A stretch of DNA of 64,000 nucleotides from G963556115 sp963678205. Its GTDB lineage: Bacteria > Planctomycetota > SZUA-567. The translations under genes and the position numbers were made by a program. Positions 9,286 through 17,790 of this stretch are shown here, in pieces. How positions within the stretch are numbered: position 1 is the first letter of the stretch; every line of letters begins with the position of its first letter. The notes under the pieces were generated by a model. The model was given only the letters and a program-made list of their open reading frames with translations. It was not told where the DNA came from and did no database searches. Location of the stretch: the NCBI GenBank assembly GCA_963678205.1, contig OY782760.1, positions 186,001 through 250,000 on the forward strand, in the 5' to 3' direction.

Positions 9286-9322
9286 AATTATTCAACTGTC
9301 TCTCAACTGCAAAGGCTAAGTT

Positions 9323-10129
9323 ATGAAGAGTTTTAAAGGAATCTCATTTATTGAATTACTATTTATTATAGCAATTGCAATATTTCTTATAGTATTCCTT
9401 TCAAACCAGCTGCTCAAAGAGAGAGAAGAAAACCTCAATGCACAGTGCATTGCCAAACTTGGGGAAATTGGCAAATATTTAAACAAATACAATAAACCAC
9501 TTTATAGCGGAAATGTTCAAGAAATAATAAAACTTACCCCAGAGCAGGAGATGTCACCAGAAGCCACACTGATACCGCTTATAGCTCTGGTTAGAGCTGG
9601 ATTTATTACGAGCGAAGAACAAGTTACCTGCCCAGTTGGACATGGAGATCCAGTGGCAAAATTTTCAGACAATCCAGATGCTCCTAAGAATCTTTTATAT
9701 TACGCAAAGAAAAAGGATTTAAAGTTTTCTGATCTTGTTTTACGAAATCGCAATGGCGAAGTGATGAGTTCATATTTATTCACATATAAATATCAAAAAC
9801 TAAATCACAAAGACAGAGTAATTGTAGGCGATGTTGCAATTGCAGACGGTAAAATGTCTCTGGGATACTCAAAAAATCATGGAGACCATGTGGAAAACGG
9901 CAAGTTCATCTTTGTCGGTGGGGCAAATGCACTATTTGCAGATGGCCATGTTAAAAGCTGCGATAAAGATTATACTGTAAATAGCGCAACAGATACCAAC
10001 AATCTCTGGTTGAGTGGCACATCAGGCATTGATCCAAGTTTCAAAAGAATTAATTCTGATGTTATAAAAAAAGACACAAAAACAAGTAAGCTTACAGTGA
10101 TAGGAGGAATTCCTCCTATCACTGAATAG
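9323..10129 (+). CDS. Type II/IV pseudopilin-like protein with C-terminal DG motif
   Basis: A 268-residue envelope protein. The N-terminus MKSFKGISFIELLFIIAIAI is a class III prepilin signal: cleavage would follow Gly6, Glu sits at mature position 5, and a hydrophobic helix (about 7-28) follows. The C-terminal part has GGANALFADGHVKSC, the DG-type motif of DUF1559/H-X9-DG pseudopilins that are abundant in Lentisphaerae and Planctomycetes. Processing by a prepilin peptidase and exposure at the membrane are inferred. The last 30 coding bases lie in a perfect palindrome, and the gene overlaps the convergent comM end by 11 bases. Confidence 0.85.
   Translation: MKSFKGISFIELLFIIAIAIFLIVFLSNQLLKEREENLNAQCIAKLGEIGKYLNKYNKPLYSGNVQEIIKLTPEQEMSPEATLIPLIALVRAGFITSEEQVTCPVGHGDPVAKFSDNPDAPKNLLYYAKKKDLKFSDLVLRNRNGEVMSSYLFTYKYQKLNHKDRVIVGDVAIADGKMSLGYSKNHGDHVENGKFIFVGGANALFADGHVKSCDKDYTVNSATDTNNLWLSGTSGIDPSFKRINSDVIKKDTKTSKLTVIGGIPPITE
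10095..10124. terminator. 30-bp perfect palindrome at overlapping convergent gene ends
   Basis: Each half is CAGTGATAGGAGGAA or its exact complement, with no spacer. It codes for the last residues (VIGGIPPIT) of the pseudopilin and contains the comM stop codon (10119-10121 on the minus strand). It probably terminates both transcripts, although neither side has a good T-tract. Confidence 0.6.
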
Positions 10130-11654
10130 AGTTTCTATCAACAATTCTATACTGAATAGCTTCAGAAAGATGTTCCAATCGTATAGAATCTGCACCAGCA
10201 AGATCTGCGATGGTTCTTGCAACCTTTAGTACACGTGTATATGCTCTAGCTGAAAGCCCAAACTTATCAATAGCACTCTTAAGTATTGCCTCACAGTCAC
10301 TAGATAACAAGCAAAACTCTTCAATATCGTTAGAATTCATTGCCGAATTTGTTCTCGTGATCCTATCTTTAAATCGTTCATACTGCTTCTCACGCGCCAT
10401 ATTCACACGCATAGCAATAACTTTGGAAGTATCTCCAGACCTTGGGCCACGAAGTTCATCATACTCAACTACCGGTGCTTCAACATGAATATCAATCCTG
10501 TCAAGTAACGGTCCAGATAATTTATTCATATATCGCTCAATCATAGCTTCAGAGCACCTGCAAGCCTTCTTTCTATCACCTCTTTTACCACATGGACACA
10601 TATTCATTGATACAACCAGCATGAATTCAGCAGGATACTTTGACGATTGAGCTGCACGAGATATTGTCACTTTGCCATCTTCAAGCGGCTGGCGAAGTGT
10701 TTCAAGTACACTACGAGGAAACTCTGGAGCTTCATCAAGAAAGAGTACTCCTCTATGCGCAAGAGATATCTCTCCTGGTCTTGGTACAGTTCCTCCACCT
10801 ATTATACCGGCCATACTTGCACTATGATGAGGTGCTCTAAAAGGTCTTTTTCTAATTAGCCCAGAATGACCTTCAAGCGCGCCAGCAACAGAATATATCT
10901 TAGTTACTTCAAGTGACTCGGAAAAGCTCAATTCAGGAAGAATTGTCGGTATACGTTGTGCGCTCATAGTTTTGCCAGATCCAGGAGGTCCCATTACCAA
11001 AATGTTATGTCCTCCAGCAGCAGCAACCTCCATTGCACGCTTGATATGTTCCTGCCCTCTTACATCCGAAAAACACAACTCTGGCATATCAACACCAGAC
11101 TCTTTTTCAAAATCTAAATTTTCCAAATTATCTGGGAAAAACTGACCCGCAAGAAACCCAACCGCCTCCTCAATATTCTTAACGGGAACAATCTCAATAT
11201 CATTCTTAAGAGCAGCAGCTTCACTAGCATTACACTTTGGAATAATTATCCCCCTATACCCATTCTGCTTTGCTGTTATAGCTGCAGCCAATACACCTCG
11301 AACACCTCTCAATTCACCGGTAAGAGCAAGTTCTCCAAGAATAAGATAATCCTGTGCATATTCTGACTCTAATTGACCAGAAGCAAGCATTATTCCAAGC
11401 GCTATCGGCAAATCATATACAGCCCCCTCTTTTTTCAATTCTGCAGGAGCAAGATTTACAATCATTTTTTTCTGAGGAAACGAATAGTTGTTGTTCTTTA
11501 GCGCTGATTGAACTCTTTCTGCTGCTTCCTGTACTGCTTTATCAGGTAGGCCAACCATACGGAGGCCAATTACCCCATGAGTAACATCAAGCTCAACCTC
11601 AACAGGTATAGCATCAATGCCTACAATCGCTATCGAAAAGAGTTTGGCTAACAT
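10119..11654 (-). CDS. comM: ComM/YifB-family Mg-chelatase-like AAA+ ATPase
   Basis: A 511-residue branch-migration helicase family protein (ComM in natural transformation, YifB elsewhere). The N-terminal Lon-protease-like fold spans about 1-170. The AAA+ domain has Walker A GPPGSGKT, Walker B VLFLDEAPEF and a Cys cluster (CPCGKRGDRKKACRCS). The C-terminal Mg-chelatase helical bundle follows. ATG 11654 (MLAKLFSIAIVGID) is chosen over an eight-residue extension because that start matches the family and GAGA precedes it. The C-terminus overlaps the convergent pseudopilin gene. A role in DNA uptake fits the nearby pseudopilin but is only inference. Confidence 0.93.
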   Translation of the reverse strand: MLAKLFSIAIVGIDAIPVEVELDVTHGVIGLRMVGLPDKAVQEAAERVQSALKNNNYSFPQKKMIVNLAPAELKKEGAVYDLPIALGIMLASGQLESEYAQDYLILGELALTGELRGVRGVLAAAITAKQNGYRGIIIPKCNASEAAALKNDIEIVPVKNIEEAVGFLAGQFFPDNLENLDFEKESGVDMPELCFSDVRGQEHIKRAMEVAAAGGHNILVMGPPGSGKTMSAQRIPTILPELSFSESLEVTKIYSVAGALEGHSGLIRKRPFRAPHHSASMAGIIGGGTVPRPGEISLAHRGVLFLDEAPEFPRSVLETLRQPLEDGKVTISRAAQSSKYPAEFMLVVSMNMCPCGKRGDRKKACRCSEAMIERYMNKLSGPLLDRIDIHVEAPVVEYDELRGPRSGDTSKVIAMRVNMAREKQYERFKDRITRTNSAMNSNDIEEFCLLSSDCEAILKSAIDKFGLSARAYTRVLKVARTIADLAGADSIRLEHLSEAIQYRIVDRNSIQ

Positions 11655-11689
11655 TATATATCTCTTTATAAGCAGCAAAAAACTAAAAA

Positions 11690-12469
11690 CTAAAAACTAA
11701 TCACTTCAGACGGCTCACTTCTAGGAGCAACCATCAATTTAATATTCTTACCAGAGTTTGCAAGCGTCTCTGTATGGCATTTTAATGCTACTTCAGGAGT
11801 ATTGTTTTCATTACTCAAATGTGCAAGCATTACAGTTTTTAATCTTTCCCCCTGACTGTTGAGTAAGAGGCACGCTGCTTCCTCGTTAGAAATATGACCT
11901 GCTTTAGAACTTATCCGTTGTTTTAAATAGTATGGATATGAACCTTTTTCTAACATATTTGGATCATAGTTACTCTCAAGTATTACTGCATCAAGATTTG
12001 ATATTTCTTTTTCAAGTTTATAAAAAACATGCCCAAGATCAGTAAATACTCCACAACGTAATTCATCACGCTCGAAAATCAAAGCTACAGAATCAGCGGC
12101 ATCATGAGGCGTCGGTATAGCGTTTATCGTAAACCCGCCGACCTCGATCAATTCTGAGTTTTTAATAACGATATATTCAATATTCTTGCCCAGCCTGCTG
12201 GCACAATACTCATACGTAGCTCTGGTAGTATAAATAGGAACCCCAAACTTCCTGGCAATTACCCCTGCGCTCTTAATATGATCTGAATGACTATGTGTCA
12301 AAAAAACCGCCTTGATTTTCGATTTATCTCCACCTATTCTCTCTATAGATTCTTCAACAACGCGCCCACTAACCCCGGCATCAACAATTATTGCAGAATC
12401 AGCTGCTTCAAAATATACTGAATTTCCTGAGGAACCACTCGCTAATGTCCATACTTTATATTTAGTCAT
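11690..12469 (-). CDS. Metallo-beta-lactamase fold hydrolase, YycJ/WalJ-like
   Basis: A 259-residue MBL-fold enzyme. The N-terminus TLASGSSGNSVYFEAADSAI is the YycJ/PhnP-like start, and FLTHSHSDHIK provides the HxHxDH di-metal site. FTDLGHV and VMLAHLSNENNTPE give later ligands. Family members act as nucleases or phosphodiesterases; WalJ is linked to cell-wall and DNA-replication control in Firmicutes. The ATG overlaps the end of the DUF4416 gene by four bases (ATGA), so the two are translationally coupled. A short run of ACTAAAA repeats spans its stop region. Confidence 0.87.
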   Translation of the reverse strand: MTKYKVWTLASGSSGNSVYFEAADSAIIVDAGVSGRVVEESIERIGGDKSKIKAVFLTHSHSDHIKSAGVIARKFGVPIYTTRATYEYCASRLGKNIEYIVIKNSELIEVGGFTINAIPTPHDAADSVALIFERDELRCGVFTDLGHVFYKLEKEISNLDAVILESNYDPNMLEKGSYPYYLKQRISSKAGHISNEEAACLLLNSQGERLKTVMLAHLSNENNTPEVALKCHTETLANSGKNIKLMVAPRSEPSEVISF

Positions 12470-13005
12470 TTTCTCTCACACTCAGCCATCAATCTTTTTC
12501 TCACCTCATATAAAAATGGATAATAATCCCCACTTGCATAATCTGGGAAAGTCCAATCAAGTGGTACAAATTTTCCAGCTTTATACAAAAGCGTTACCTC
12601 TGCGAACACACCCTGGGTAAGATAAATCCTATGTGCAAAATTCTTACAGCTTGCAAGTACAAGTTTCTCTGGAGCCAAATAGCCAGGATCTATATTAACT
12701 GGCCGGCAAAAGCCATTATCAAGTTCTTCTGCAAGTTCAAGCTCAAGCTTATTCGCTTCAAGTTTTCTTTCAACGAGCTCTTCTCTATTAAAAGGATAAG
12801 AAAAACACAGAAAATTTCTTATTATTTTTTCTCCAGCCTCATTTTTATAATACTTTGAATACTCAAAAGGCAAGCCCCCAGAGTCAACTTCAGCCTTTCC
12901 CCAACACGTAGTAATGCGTGCCTTTGCAACCTCAAGCGAAGCATTATCTGATGCAAGTATCCCTGTAATAAACCTGACTGGAGCAGGCAACTTAATTTCA
13001 GCCAT
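12466..13005 (-). CDS. DUF4416 family protein
   Basis: A 179-residue protein matching the DUF4416 layout: an N-terminal PVRFITGILASD (two copies of the pattern are usual), a central Tyr/Phe-rich strand (RNFLCFSYPFNREELVERK), then GYLAPEKLVLASCKNFAHRIYL and VFAEVTLLYKAGKFVPLDWTFPDY. No catalytic role is established for the family. It is often found near basic metabolic genes in Planctomycetes, Deltaproteobacteria and Lentisphaerae. Its stop overlaps the start of the MBL gene by four bases, so they likely share a function or at least a transcript. Confidence 0.85.
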   Translation of the reverse strand: MAEIKLPAPVRFITGILASDNASLEVAKARITTCWGKAEVDSGGLPFEYSKYYKNEAGEKIIRNFLCFSYPFNREELVERKLEANKLELELAEELDNGFCRPVNIDPGYLAPEKLVLASCKNFAHRIYLTQGVFAEVTLLYKAGKFVPLDWTFPDYASGDYYPFLYEVRKRLMAECERK

Positions 13006-13136
13006 AATATCCTATACTTCAATTTCAATCGTAAAAAATATATACTAGATTTTATATAAAACTACATAAAAATCAGCACCTTTTTATAAAGTTTCTTAAT
13101 TTATATTATTTAAAAATTAATAATCACACTTCCCTC

Positions 13137-13164
13137 TTGTCAATTTTTGTAAAATCCTCATAAT
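13137..13164 (+). promoter_or_regulatory. Candidate promoter of pyrG
   Basis: TTGTCA (13137-13142), 16 bases, CATAAT (13159-13164). It lies about 60 bases before the GTG start of pyrG. Fit is 5 of 6 in each box. Confidence 0.5.
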
Positions 13165-13222
13165 TAACAATGAATATAATTTTTTATTAGATTTTTTAAG
13201 TTTTAGTTGGGAGCTAGGCAGA

Positions 13223-14851
13223 GTGAGTAAATTTATTTTCATTACAGGTGGTGTTGTTTCTTCTCTTGGAAAAGGCATAACATCTGCTTCAATTGGACTT
13301 TTACTAAGAAGTCGTGGTTTAACTATCAGGATGCAAAAACTTGACCCTTATATAAATGTTGACCCAGGAACAATGAATCCATTCCAACATGGAGAAGTAT
13401 TTGTCACCAATGATGGAGCTGAAACAGACCTTGACCTTGGTCACTATGAAAGATTTACCGATGGTAATATGAGTCAACGCTCTAATATGACAACAGGAAA
13501 AATATATTTAGATGTTATCAACCGTGAACGCCGGGGAGAATTTTTAGGCGGTACTGTTCAAGTTGTTCCACATATTACAAATGCAATTAAAGATTCTTTC
13601 AAACAGCTAGAAGCTCCAGATGTAGACGTCATACTTATTGAACTTGGCGGTACTGTTGGCGATATTGAAGGGCTACCATATATTGAAGCATTTCGTCAAT
13701 TCTCTCTTGAAAGAGACAGAAATGACGTAATGTTTATCCATCTTACTCTTATTCCTTTCTTATCTGCATCTGGTGAAATTAAGACTAAACCAACTCAGCA
13801 CTCTGTACAAAAACTTAGAGAATACGGAATTCAGCCAGATATGCTTGTCTGCAGAACAGAGGTAGAAGTAGGAAGAGATGAATGTAGGAAGATTGCTCTT
13901 TTCTGTAACGTTCACGGAGATGAAGTAATTATTGAAAAAAATGTAGACAACACTATATATGAAGTACCACTAATGCTTGAAAATCAGGGAGTAGCAAATA
14001 AAATTTGTTCTTACTTTGATTTAACGGACAGAGAGCCAGAACTTACCGACTGGAAAAACATGGTAAAAGCTGTTATTAATTTTAATAAAAGAGTAGAGAT
14101 TGCTGTTGTAGGAAAGTACACATCACTGACTGACAGTTATAAATCTGTATATGAAGCTCTAGCTCATGCTGGAATTGCAATTAATTCAGATGTTGTCTTT
14201 AGAAAAATTGAAGCAGAAGATATTGAGAACAATGGTGCCGCAGAGATGCTCAACGGCGTTGGGGGAGTTCTTATTCCAGGAGGATTTGGAAGGCGCGGAA
14301 CAGAAGGTAAAATGCAGGCTATACGCTGGGCAAGGGAGAACAAAGTGCCTTTCCTCGGTCTCTGCTATGGGCTACAGTGTGCTGTAATCGAATATGCTAG
14401 AAACGTCTGCGGTCAGACTGATGCGATAAGTGCTGAGTGGATTGAAGAAGGAGAAGTTCCAAGCTTGGACAACGTTTATGTTGGTCTAATGGATTCACAG
14501 CAGAAAGTTACTATTAAAGGCGGCTCTATGCGCTTAGGAGCATTTGCCTGTGAACTTAAAAAAGGGACAAAAGCATATGAGTACTATGATGGACGTGATG
14601 TTATACGTGAAAGACATCGTCACCGTTTTGAAGTTAACCCAAATAAAACAGAAATTCTTGAAAATAATGGTATGATTATTTCTGGTCGCAACCCAGACAG
14701 TAGGCTTGTAGAAATCATAGAACTTCCCGATCATCCATTCTATGTAGCAACTCAAGCTCACCCTGAATTCAAAAGTCGCCCAACAAAGGCTCATCCATTA
14801 TTCAAAGGTTTTATTACTGAAGCATTCAGACTTGCTGGCAAAGATTTATAA
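13223..14851 (+). CDS. pyrG: CTP synthase (glutamine-hydrolysing)
   Basis: Makes CTP from UTP, ATP and glutamine. The synthetase domain (about 1-265) opens with FIFITGGVVSSLGKGITSAS and includes NPFQHGEVFVTNDGAETDLD. The class I amidotransferase domain has the nucleophile elbow FLGLCYGLQCA, and a His/Glu pair in ATQAHPEFKSRP near the end. Its 542 residues are typical. The start is GTG at 13223; no earlier in-frame ATG exists, and GGGAG lies upstream. A hairpin follows at 14884-14919, so it is a single-gene unit. Confidence 0.97.
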   Translation: MSKFIFITGGVVSSLGKGITSASIGLLLRSRGLTIRMQKLDPYINVDPGTMNPFQHGEVFVTNDGAETDLDLGHYERFTDGNMSQRSNMTTGKIYLDVINRERRGEFLGGTVQVVPHITNAIKDSFKQLEAPDVDVILIELGGTVGDIEGLPYIEAFRQFSLERDRNDVMFIHLTLIPFLSASGEIKTKPTQHSVQKLREYGIQPDMLVCRTEVEVGRDECRKIALFCNVHGDEVIIEKNVDNTIYEVPLMLENQGVANKICSYFDLTDREPELTDWKNMVKAVINFNKRVEIAVVGKYTSLTDSYKSVYEALAHAGIAINSDVVFRKIEAEDIENNGAAEMLNGVGGVLIPGGFGRRGTEGKMQAIRWARENKVPFLGLCYGLQCAVIEYARNVCGQTDAISAEWIEEGEVPSLDNVYVGLMDSQQKVTIKGGSMRLGAFACELKKGTKAYEYYDGRDVIRERHRHRFEVNPNKTEILENNGMIISGRNPDSRLVEIIELPDHPFYVATQAHPEFKSRPTKAHPLFKGFITEAFRLAGKDL

Positions 14852-14883
14852 TAAAAATTAATTATAATATTTATACATTACAC

Positions 14884-14921
14884 AATAGCAGTCTGTCTGT
14901 AACAGGATAGCCTGCTATTTT
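14884..14921 (+). terminator. Terminator of pyrG
   Basis: Outer arms AATAGCAG (14884-14891) and CTGCTATT (14912-14919) with an inner CTGT/ACAG pairing, followed by a short T-rich stretch. It lies 33 bases after the pyrG stop. Confidence 0.6.
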
Positions 14922-15081
14922 AATACTATAATATCACAATCAATTATTTAGCATATAAGTCCAAATTTTCAGAAATAGCTGTTCTATTTCTACCTGTTGT
15001 TTTGCCTTATATAGGTTATCATCTGCTTTCATTATTATTAAGTTAACAAATGAAGTATCAATAATATTGTTATTAGTAACC

Positions 15082-15276
15082 TCAAAATATATAGACTACC
15101 CATATTCTTGGAATTCTCAAAATTACAACTATCACGCACCACAAAAAAATAATAACGCCAATAACAATCAAACCTCTAACAATCAAAAAACTTTTGGTTC
15201 TTTCAAACATCCACTCTAAATATTTGAATTCAATTTCTTGATCAAAATTATATTTTGGAGTTGTTAAATTTTTCAT
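15082..15276 (-). CDS. Small single-pass membrane protein (uncertain)
   Basis: A 64-residue ORF: a charged N-terminal half (MKNLTTPKYNFDQEIEFKYL) and one long hydrophobic helix (about residues 33-55, GLIVIGVIIFLWCVIVVILR). The ATG at 15276 has only a weak AGAAAG site. The clean split between soluble head and membrane segment suggests a real peptide, but no family is recognised and the spacer is AT-rich, where such ORFs can arise by chance. Confidence 0.35.
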   Translation of the reverse strand: MKNLTTPKYNFDQEIEFKYLEWMFERTKSFLIVRGLIVIGVIIFLWCVIVVILRIPRIWVVYIF

Positions 15277-15533
15277 CAATCTTTCTAAAAATACTGTTTT
15301 TATACATATATCCCTTAAAAACCCATAATATGCAGTATTACAGCCTTATATAAGTAAATTTATACCCATATATTTATTAACTTTTGATAATTGCATTATC
15401 TATTATTACCTATACTTTTTATTATTTTCTATAATTTTAATAGATATTTATAATAATTTTGCCGATATAATCGCTAGTATTGGATTATTTTAGCTATATA
15501 ATGAATTATAGGTACAATTCAGGAGAATAAATA

Positions 15534-16052
15534 ATGATAAGTTTCAAAAGACTTTCATACTTAACAATCGCTTTAAGCTGTTTAATTGTAGCAGGATGTC
15601 AGGATCCCAATTATATTAAGCAAGTAGACGACCCTAGTGCTCAACACCCATACTCGGCTAATATTGGCTCTCAAGTAGAAGTAAGAAAGAACGTGCAATT
15701 TGCAGACATCCCTGCTCCCCAGGAATTTTCTATTGATAAACTAAATACAAAAACTTTTCAAGGAAGCTCAATGCGTTTTGGGACACTTGTATACTCCGGC
15801 ATTTGGAATGTTTGGGAGACAAATCAGTGGTACTTAAATGCAATGGAGGAAGCCGGGTGGAAACTGCTCAACAGTAAATTTGAGAATGACTACTATGTAA
15901 AAAACTTCTTTAAGAAAAAAGATGAAACAGTCGCCCTTGAAATAAAAGACGATGGAAAAGGGCTCACGATTGTAACAGCGATGCTAAACAATGACGAGCA
16001 AGAGACTCAACTAAAAGAGAAGCTTCTTGAAAAAGGCGATTTACTAAAATAA
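15534..16052 (+). CDS. Putative lipoprotein of unknown function
   Basis: A 172-residue exported protein. The signal peptide (1 to about 21) ends in lipobox IVAGC, so Cys22 would be lipidated by Lgt and LspA. After a short linker, the domain at about 75-165 carries FGTLVYSGIWNVWETNQWYL and MEEAGWKLLNSKFENDYYVK, then alternating strands. The look is of a small alpha/beta domain of the type seen in Lentisphaerae and Planctomycetes lipoproteins, but no named family is certain. AGGAG precedes the ATG. It is followed by a strong terminator and stands alone. Confidence 0.75.
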   Translation: MISFKRLSYLTIALSCLIVAGCQDPNYIKQVDDPSAQHPYSANIGSQVEVRKNVQFADIPAPQEFSIDKLNTKTFQGSSMRFGTLVYSGIWNVWETNQWYLNAMEEAGWKLLNSKFENDYYVKNFFKKKDETVALEIKDDGKGLTIVTAMLNNDEQETQLKEKLLEKGDLLK

Positions 16053-16076
16053 TAATTTTAACTTTACAATATTAAA

Positions 16077-16108
16077 AAATGTGTGCCTTAATAAGCACAC
16101 ATTTTTTT
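16077..16108. terminator. Bidirectional terminator
   Basis: Perfect arms AAATGTGTGC and GCACACATTT with an 8-base loop, and T-runs on both strands. It lies between the convergent lipoprotein gene and the membrane coiled-coil gene. Confidence 0.9.
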
Positions 16109-16123
16109 AAATTTATAAAAACA

Positions 16124-16801
16124 TTACTTATTTTTTTTTAACATCTCAAGTATAAGAGTAACTTCTGAAACAGACATTCTTGTCTTTAAGGCAATATCGT
16201 TAATATCGTACCCTTTTTTAGAAAGCTCCTGAATTTTTACCCCAATAGATCTTTGCCACACACCAGTTTCATTATTCTCAGAGTTATTATCTTTTTCAGA
16301 AACTGACTCTTCCTCATCTTTATTTTCCATTATTTCATTTTTGAGTTGAGAACTTGAAGAAGCAATTTTAATCTCTGCTTTATCAATATCAAAATTAGAT
16401 TTTTTTATACCTTTATCAGCATTATCTGTCTTAATCTTATTTGGTAAACTATCTTTTTCTACCAACTCTTCATATCTTTTTATAGCTTTTTCGGCATCTC
16501 GCAACAATTTATTTAAAACCCGAATCTTCGTGTCTACCTGAGCATTAATTTCTCTACTCATTTCAGCAAGCTCAACAAGAATCTCATCAGCTTTACTTCT
16601 AACATTTGGCCGATTATGCATAGATTTAATTTCTTGCATGGTCAATGCATTCCGCTCACGCCTTATCCGCTTGATAATCTTTGGCATAAATGCCATAATC
16701 AGTATTACTGCTCCAAAAGCAAGTATCTGACTCCACCCAAACCCAGAACCCTCTGTACCAGCCTCAGAGTTTGAAAAAAGAAATCCGAGCTGCACCAGCA
16801 T
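16124..16801 (-). CDS. Membrane-anchored coiled-coil protein with C-terminal HTH-like end (DUF6115/SwrB-like)
   Basis: A 225-residue protein. A single membrane helix (about 24-42, ILAFGAVILIMAFMPKIIKR) precedes a basic segment and a long coiled coil (about 60-120). A charged Lys/Glu/Asn/Ser linker follows, then a small C-terminal motif LSKKGYDINDIALKTRMSVS with EVTLILEML, resembling DUF6115/DUF2802 tails and a sigma-like HTH. The start codon lies just after the parB stop (two-base gap), so it is co-transcribed with parB. The cytoplasmic side probably carries the coiled coil. Function unknown; a link to chromosome segregation is suggested only by position. Confidence 0.7.
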   Translation of the reverse strand: MLVQLGFLFSNSEAGTEGSGFGWSQILAFGAVILIMAFMPKIIKRIRRERNALTMQEIKSMHNRPNVRSKADEILVELAEMSREINAQVDTKIRVLNKLLRDAEKAIKRYEELVEKDSLPNKIKTDNADKGIKKSNFDIDKAEIKIASSSSQLKNEIMENKDEEESVSEKDNNSENNETGVWQRSIGVKIQELSKKGYDINDIALKTRMSVSEVTLILEMLKKNK

Positions 16802-16803
16802 AA

Positions 16804-17712
16804 TTATATATCCTCGTTTATACCGATTTTCTCCAATATCCCTGCAACTTCATCCATAGAATTATATTTAATAGTAATTGTACCCACACCACCTTTATCA
16901 TTTACAGAAACTCTGGCTCCAAAGTGTGAACAAAGTTGCTCTTCAAGACTTAGAACATTTCTATCTTTTTCAACGATAGTAGCAGTTTTAGGTTTACTCA
17001 ACCTTGAAGAGGTTAATCTTTTTACTATCTGCTCAACATCATGTACAGAAAGAGCTTCTTCAATAATTCTTTTTGCTAATTCAATCTGTGAAAGAGGGTC
17101 GCTAAGACCTAAAAGAGTTCTACCATGTGCCGCAGAAAGTTTTTCTTCTGCAATCATATTTTTCACTTCATGTGGAAGATTCAGAAGTCTTAAAGTATTA
17201 GTAACTTTTGTCCTGCTTATTCCAAGTTTTTCACCAATATCATTATGAGTAAGCCCTTCCTCATTTTGCAGAAGTTCATAGGCTACAGCAGTTTCTATTG
17301 CATTCAAATCATCACGTTGCAAGTTCTCTACTAGAGCAAGTTCACGCATTTTATTATCACTGGCATCGAGCAAACAAGCTGGAGCTTCTTCCCATCCAAG
17401 AAGAGTCATTGCTCTCAAACGTCGCTCACCAGCAATCAACTCAAAAATGTTTTCACCTTTTTCTCTTACAACTATTGGCTGAACAAGCCCCTGCTCTCTT
17501 ATTGAGTCAGCAAGTTCCTGTAATTTCTCTTGGTTAAAATGATTTCGAGGTTGCCACTTAGATGCTTTTATATCTGCTATCTTAATTTTCCTAATGCTAT
17601 TTGATACAGAACTTTTTCCCATATTACTTTTTATATCCTGAGGGTTAACGTCATATTCACCCTGTGGTATTAGCCCTTTAAGTCCTCGTCCAAGCGCCTT
17701 TTTTTTAGCCAT
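16804..17712 (-). CDS. parB: Chromosome-partitioning protein ParB/Spo0J-like
   Basis: Centromere-binding CTPase that loads on parS sites. The N-terminus MAKKKALGRGLKGLIP is the ParA-stimulating region typical of the family, and it fixes the ATG at 17712 over a 12-residue longer GTG reading with no ribosome site. The CTP-binding part has GERRLRAM and ALVENLQRDDLNAIETA. The HTH lies in THNDIGEKLGISRTKVTNTL. The C-terminal dimer domain ends at about residue 302. No parA lies beside it; its neighbours are an HD hydrolase and a coiled-coil membrane protein. No parS-like site was recognised here. Confidence 0.94.
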   Translation of the reverse strand: MAKKKALGRGLKGLIPQGEYDVNPQDIKSNMGKSSVSNSIRKIKIADIKASKWQPRNHFNQEKLQELADSIREQGLVQPIVVREKGENIFELIAGERRLRAMTLLGWEEAPACLLDASDNKMRELALVENLQRDDLNAIETAVAYELLQNEEGLTHNDIGEKLGISRTKVTNTLRLLNLPHEVKNMIAEEKLSAAHGRTLLGLSDPLSQIELAKRIIEEALSVHDVEQIVKRLTSSRLSKPKTATIVEKDRNVLSLEEQLCSHFGARVSVNDKGGVGTITIKYNSMDEVAGILEKIGINEDI

Positions 17713-17790
17713 ATCCGTTGCAATCTTTCTAAGAATTAATTGAGTCACTATTTATTACTAAAATATAAAATTAAAAAGCCTTCCAATATC

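Larger units (their letters stand above)
8456..9322. other. Long AT-rich spacer
   Basis: About 870 bases with no supportable ORF. It holds a nested inverted repeat at 8550-8639 and, near its right end, a small inverted repeat in front of the pseudopilin gene (9259-9285). The rest is A/T-rich with no recognisable gene remnant. Confidence 0.7.

Noticed and set aside
11675..11700. ACTAAAA-type tandem repeat
   Set aside because: Only about three short units at a gene junction; low-complexity DNA explains it.
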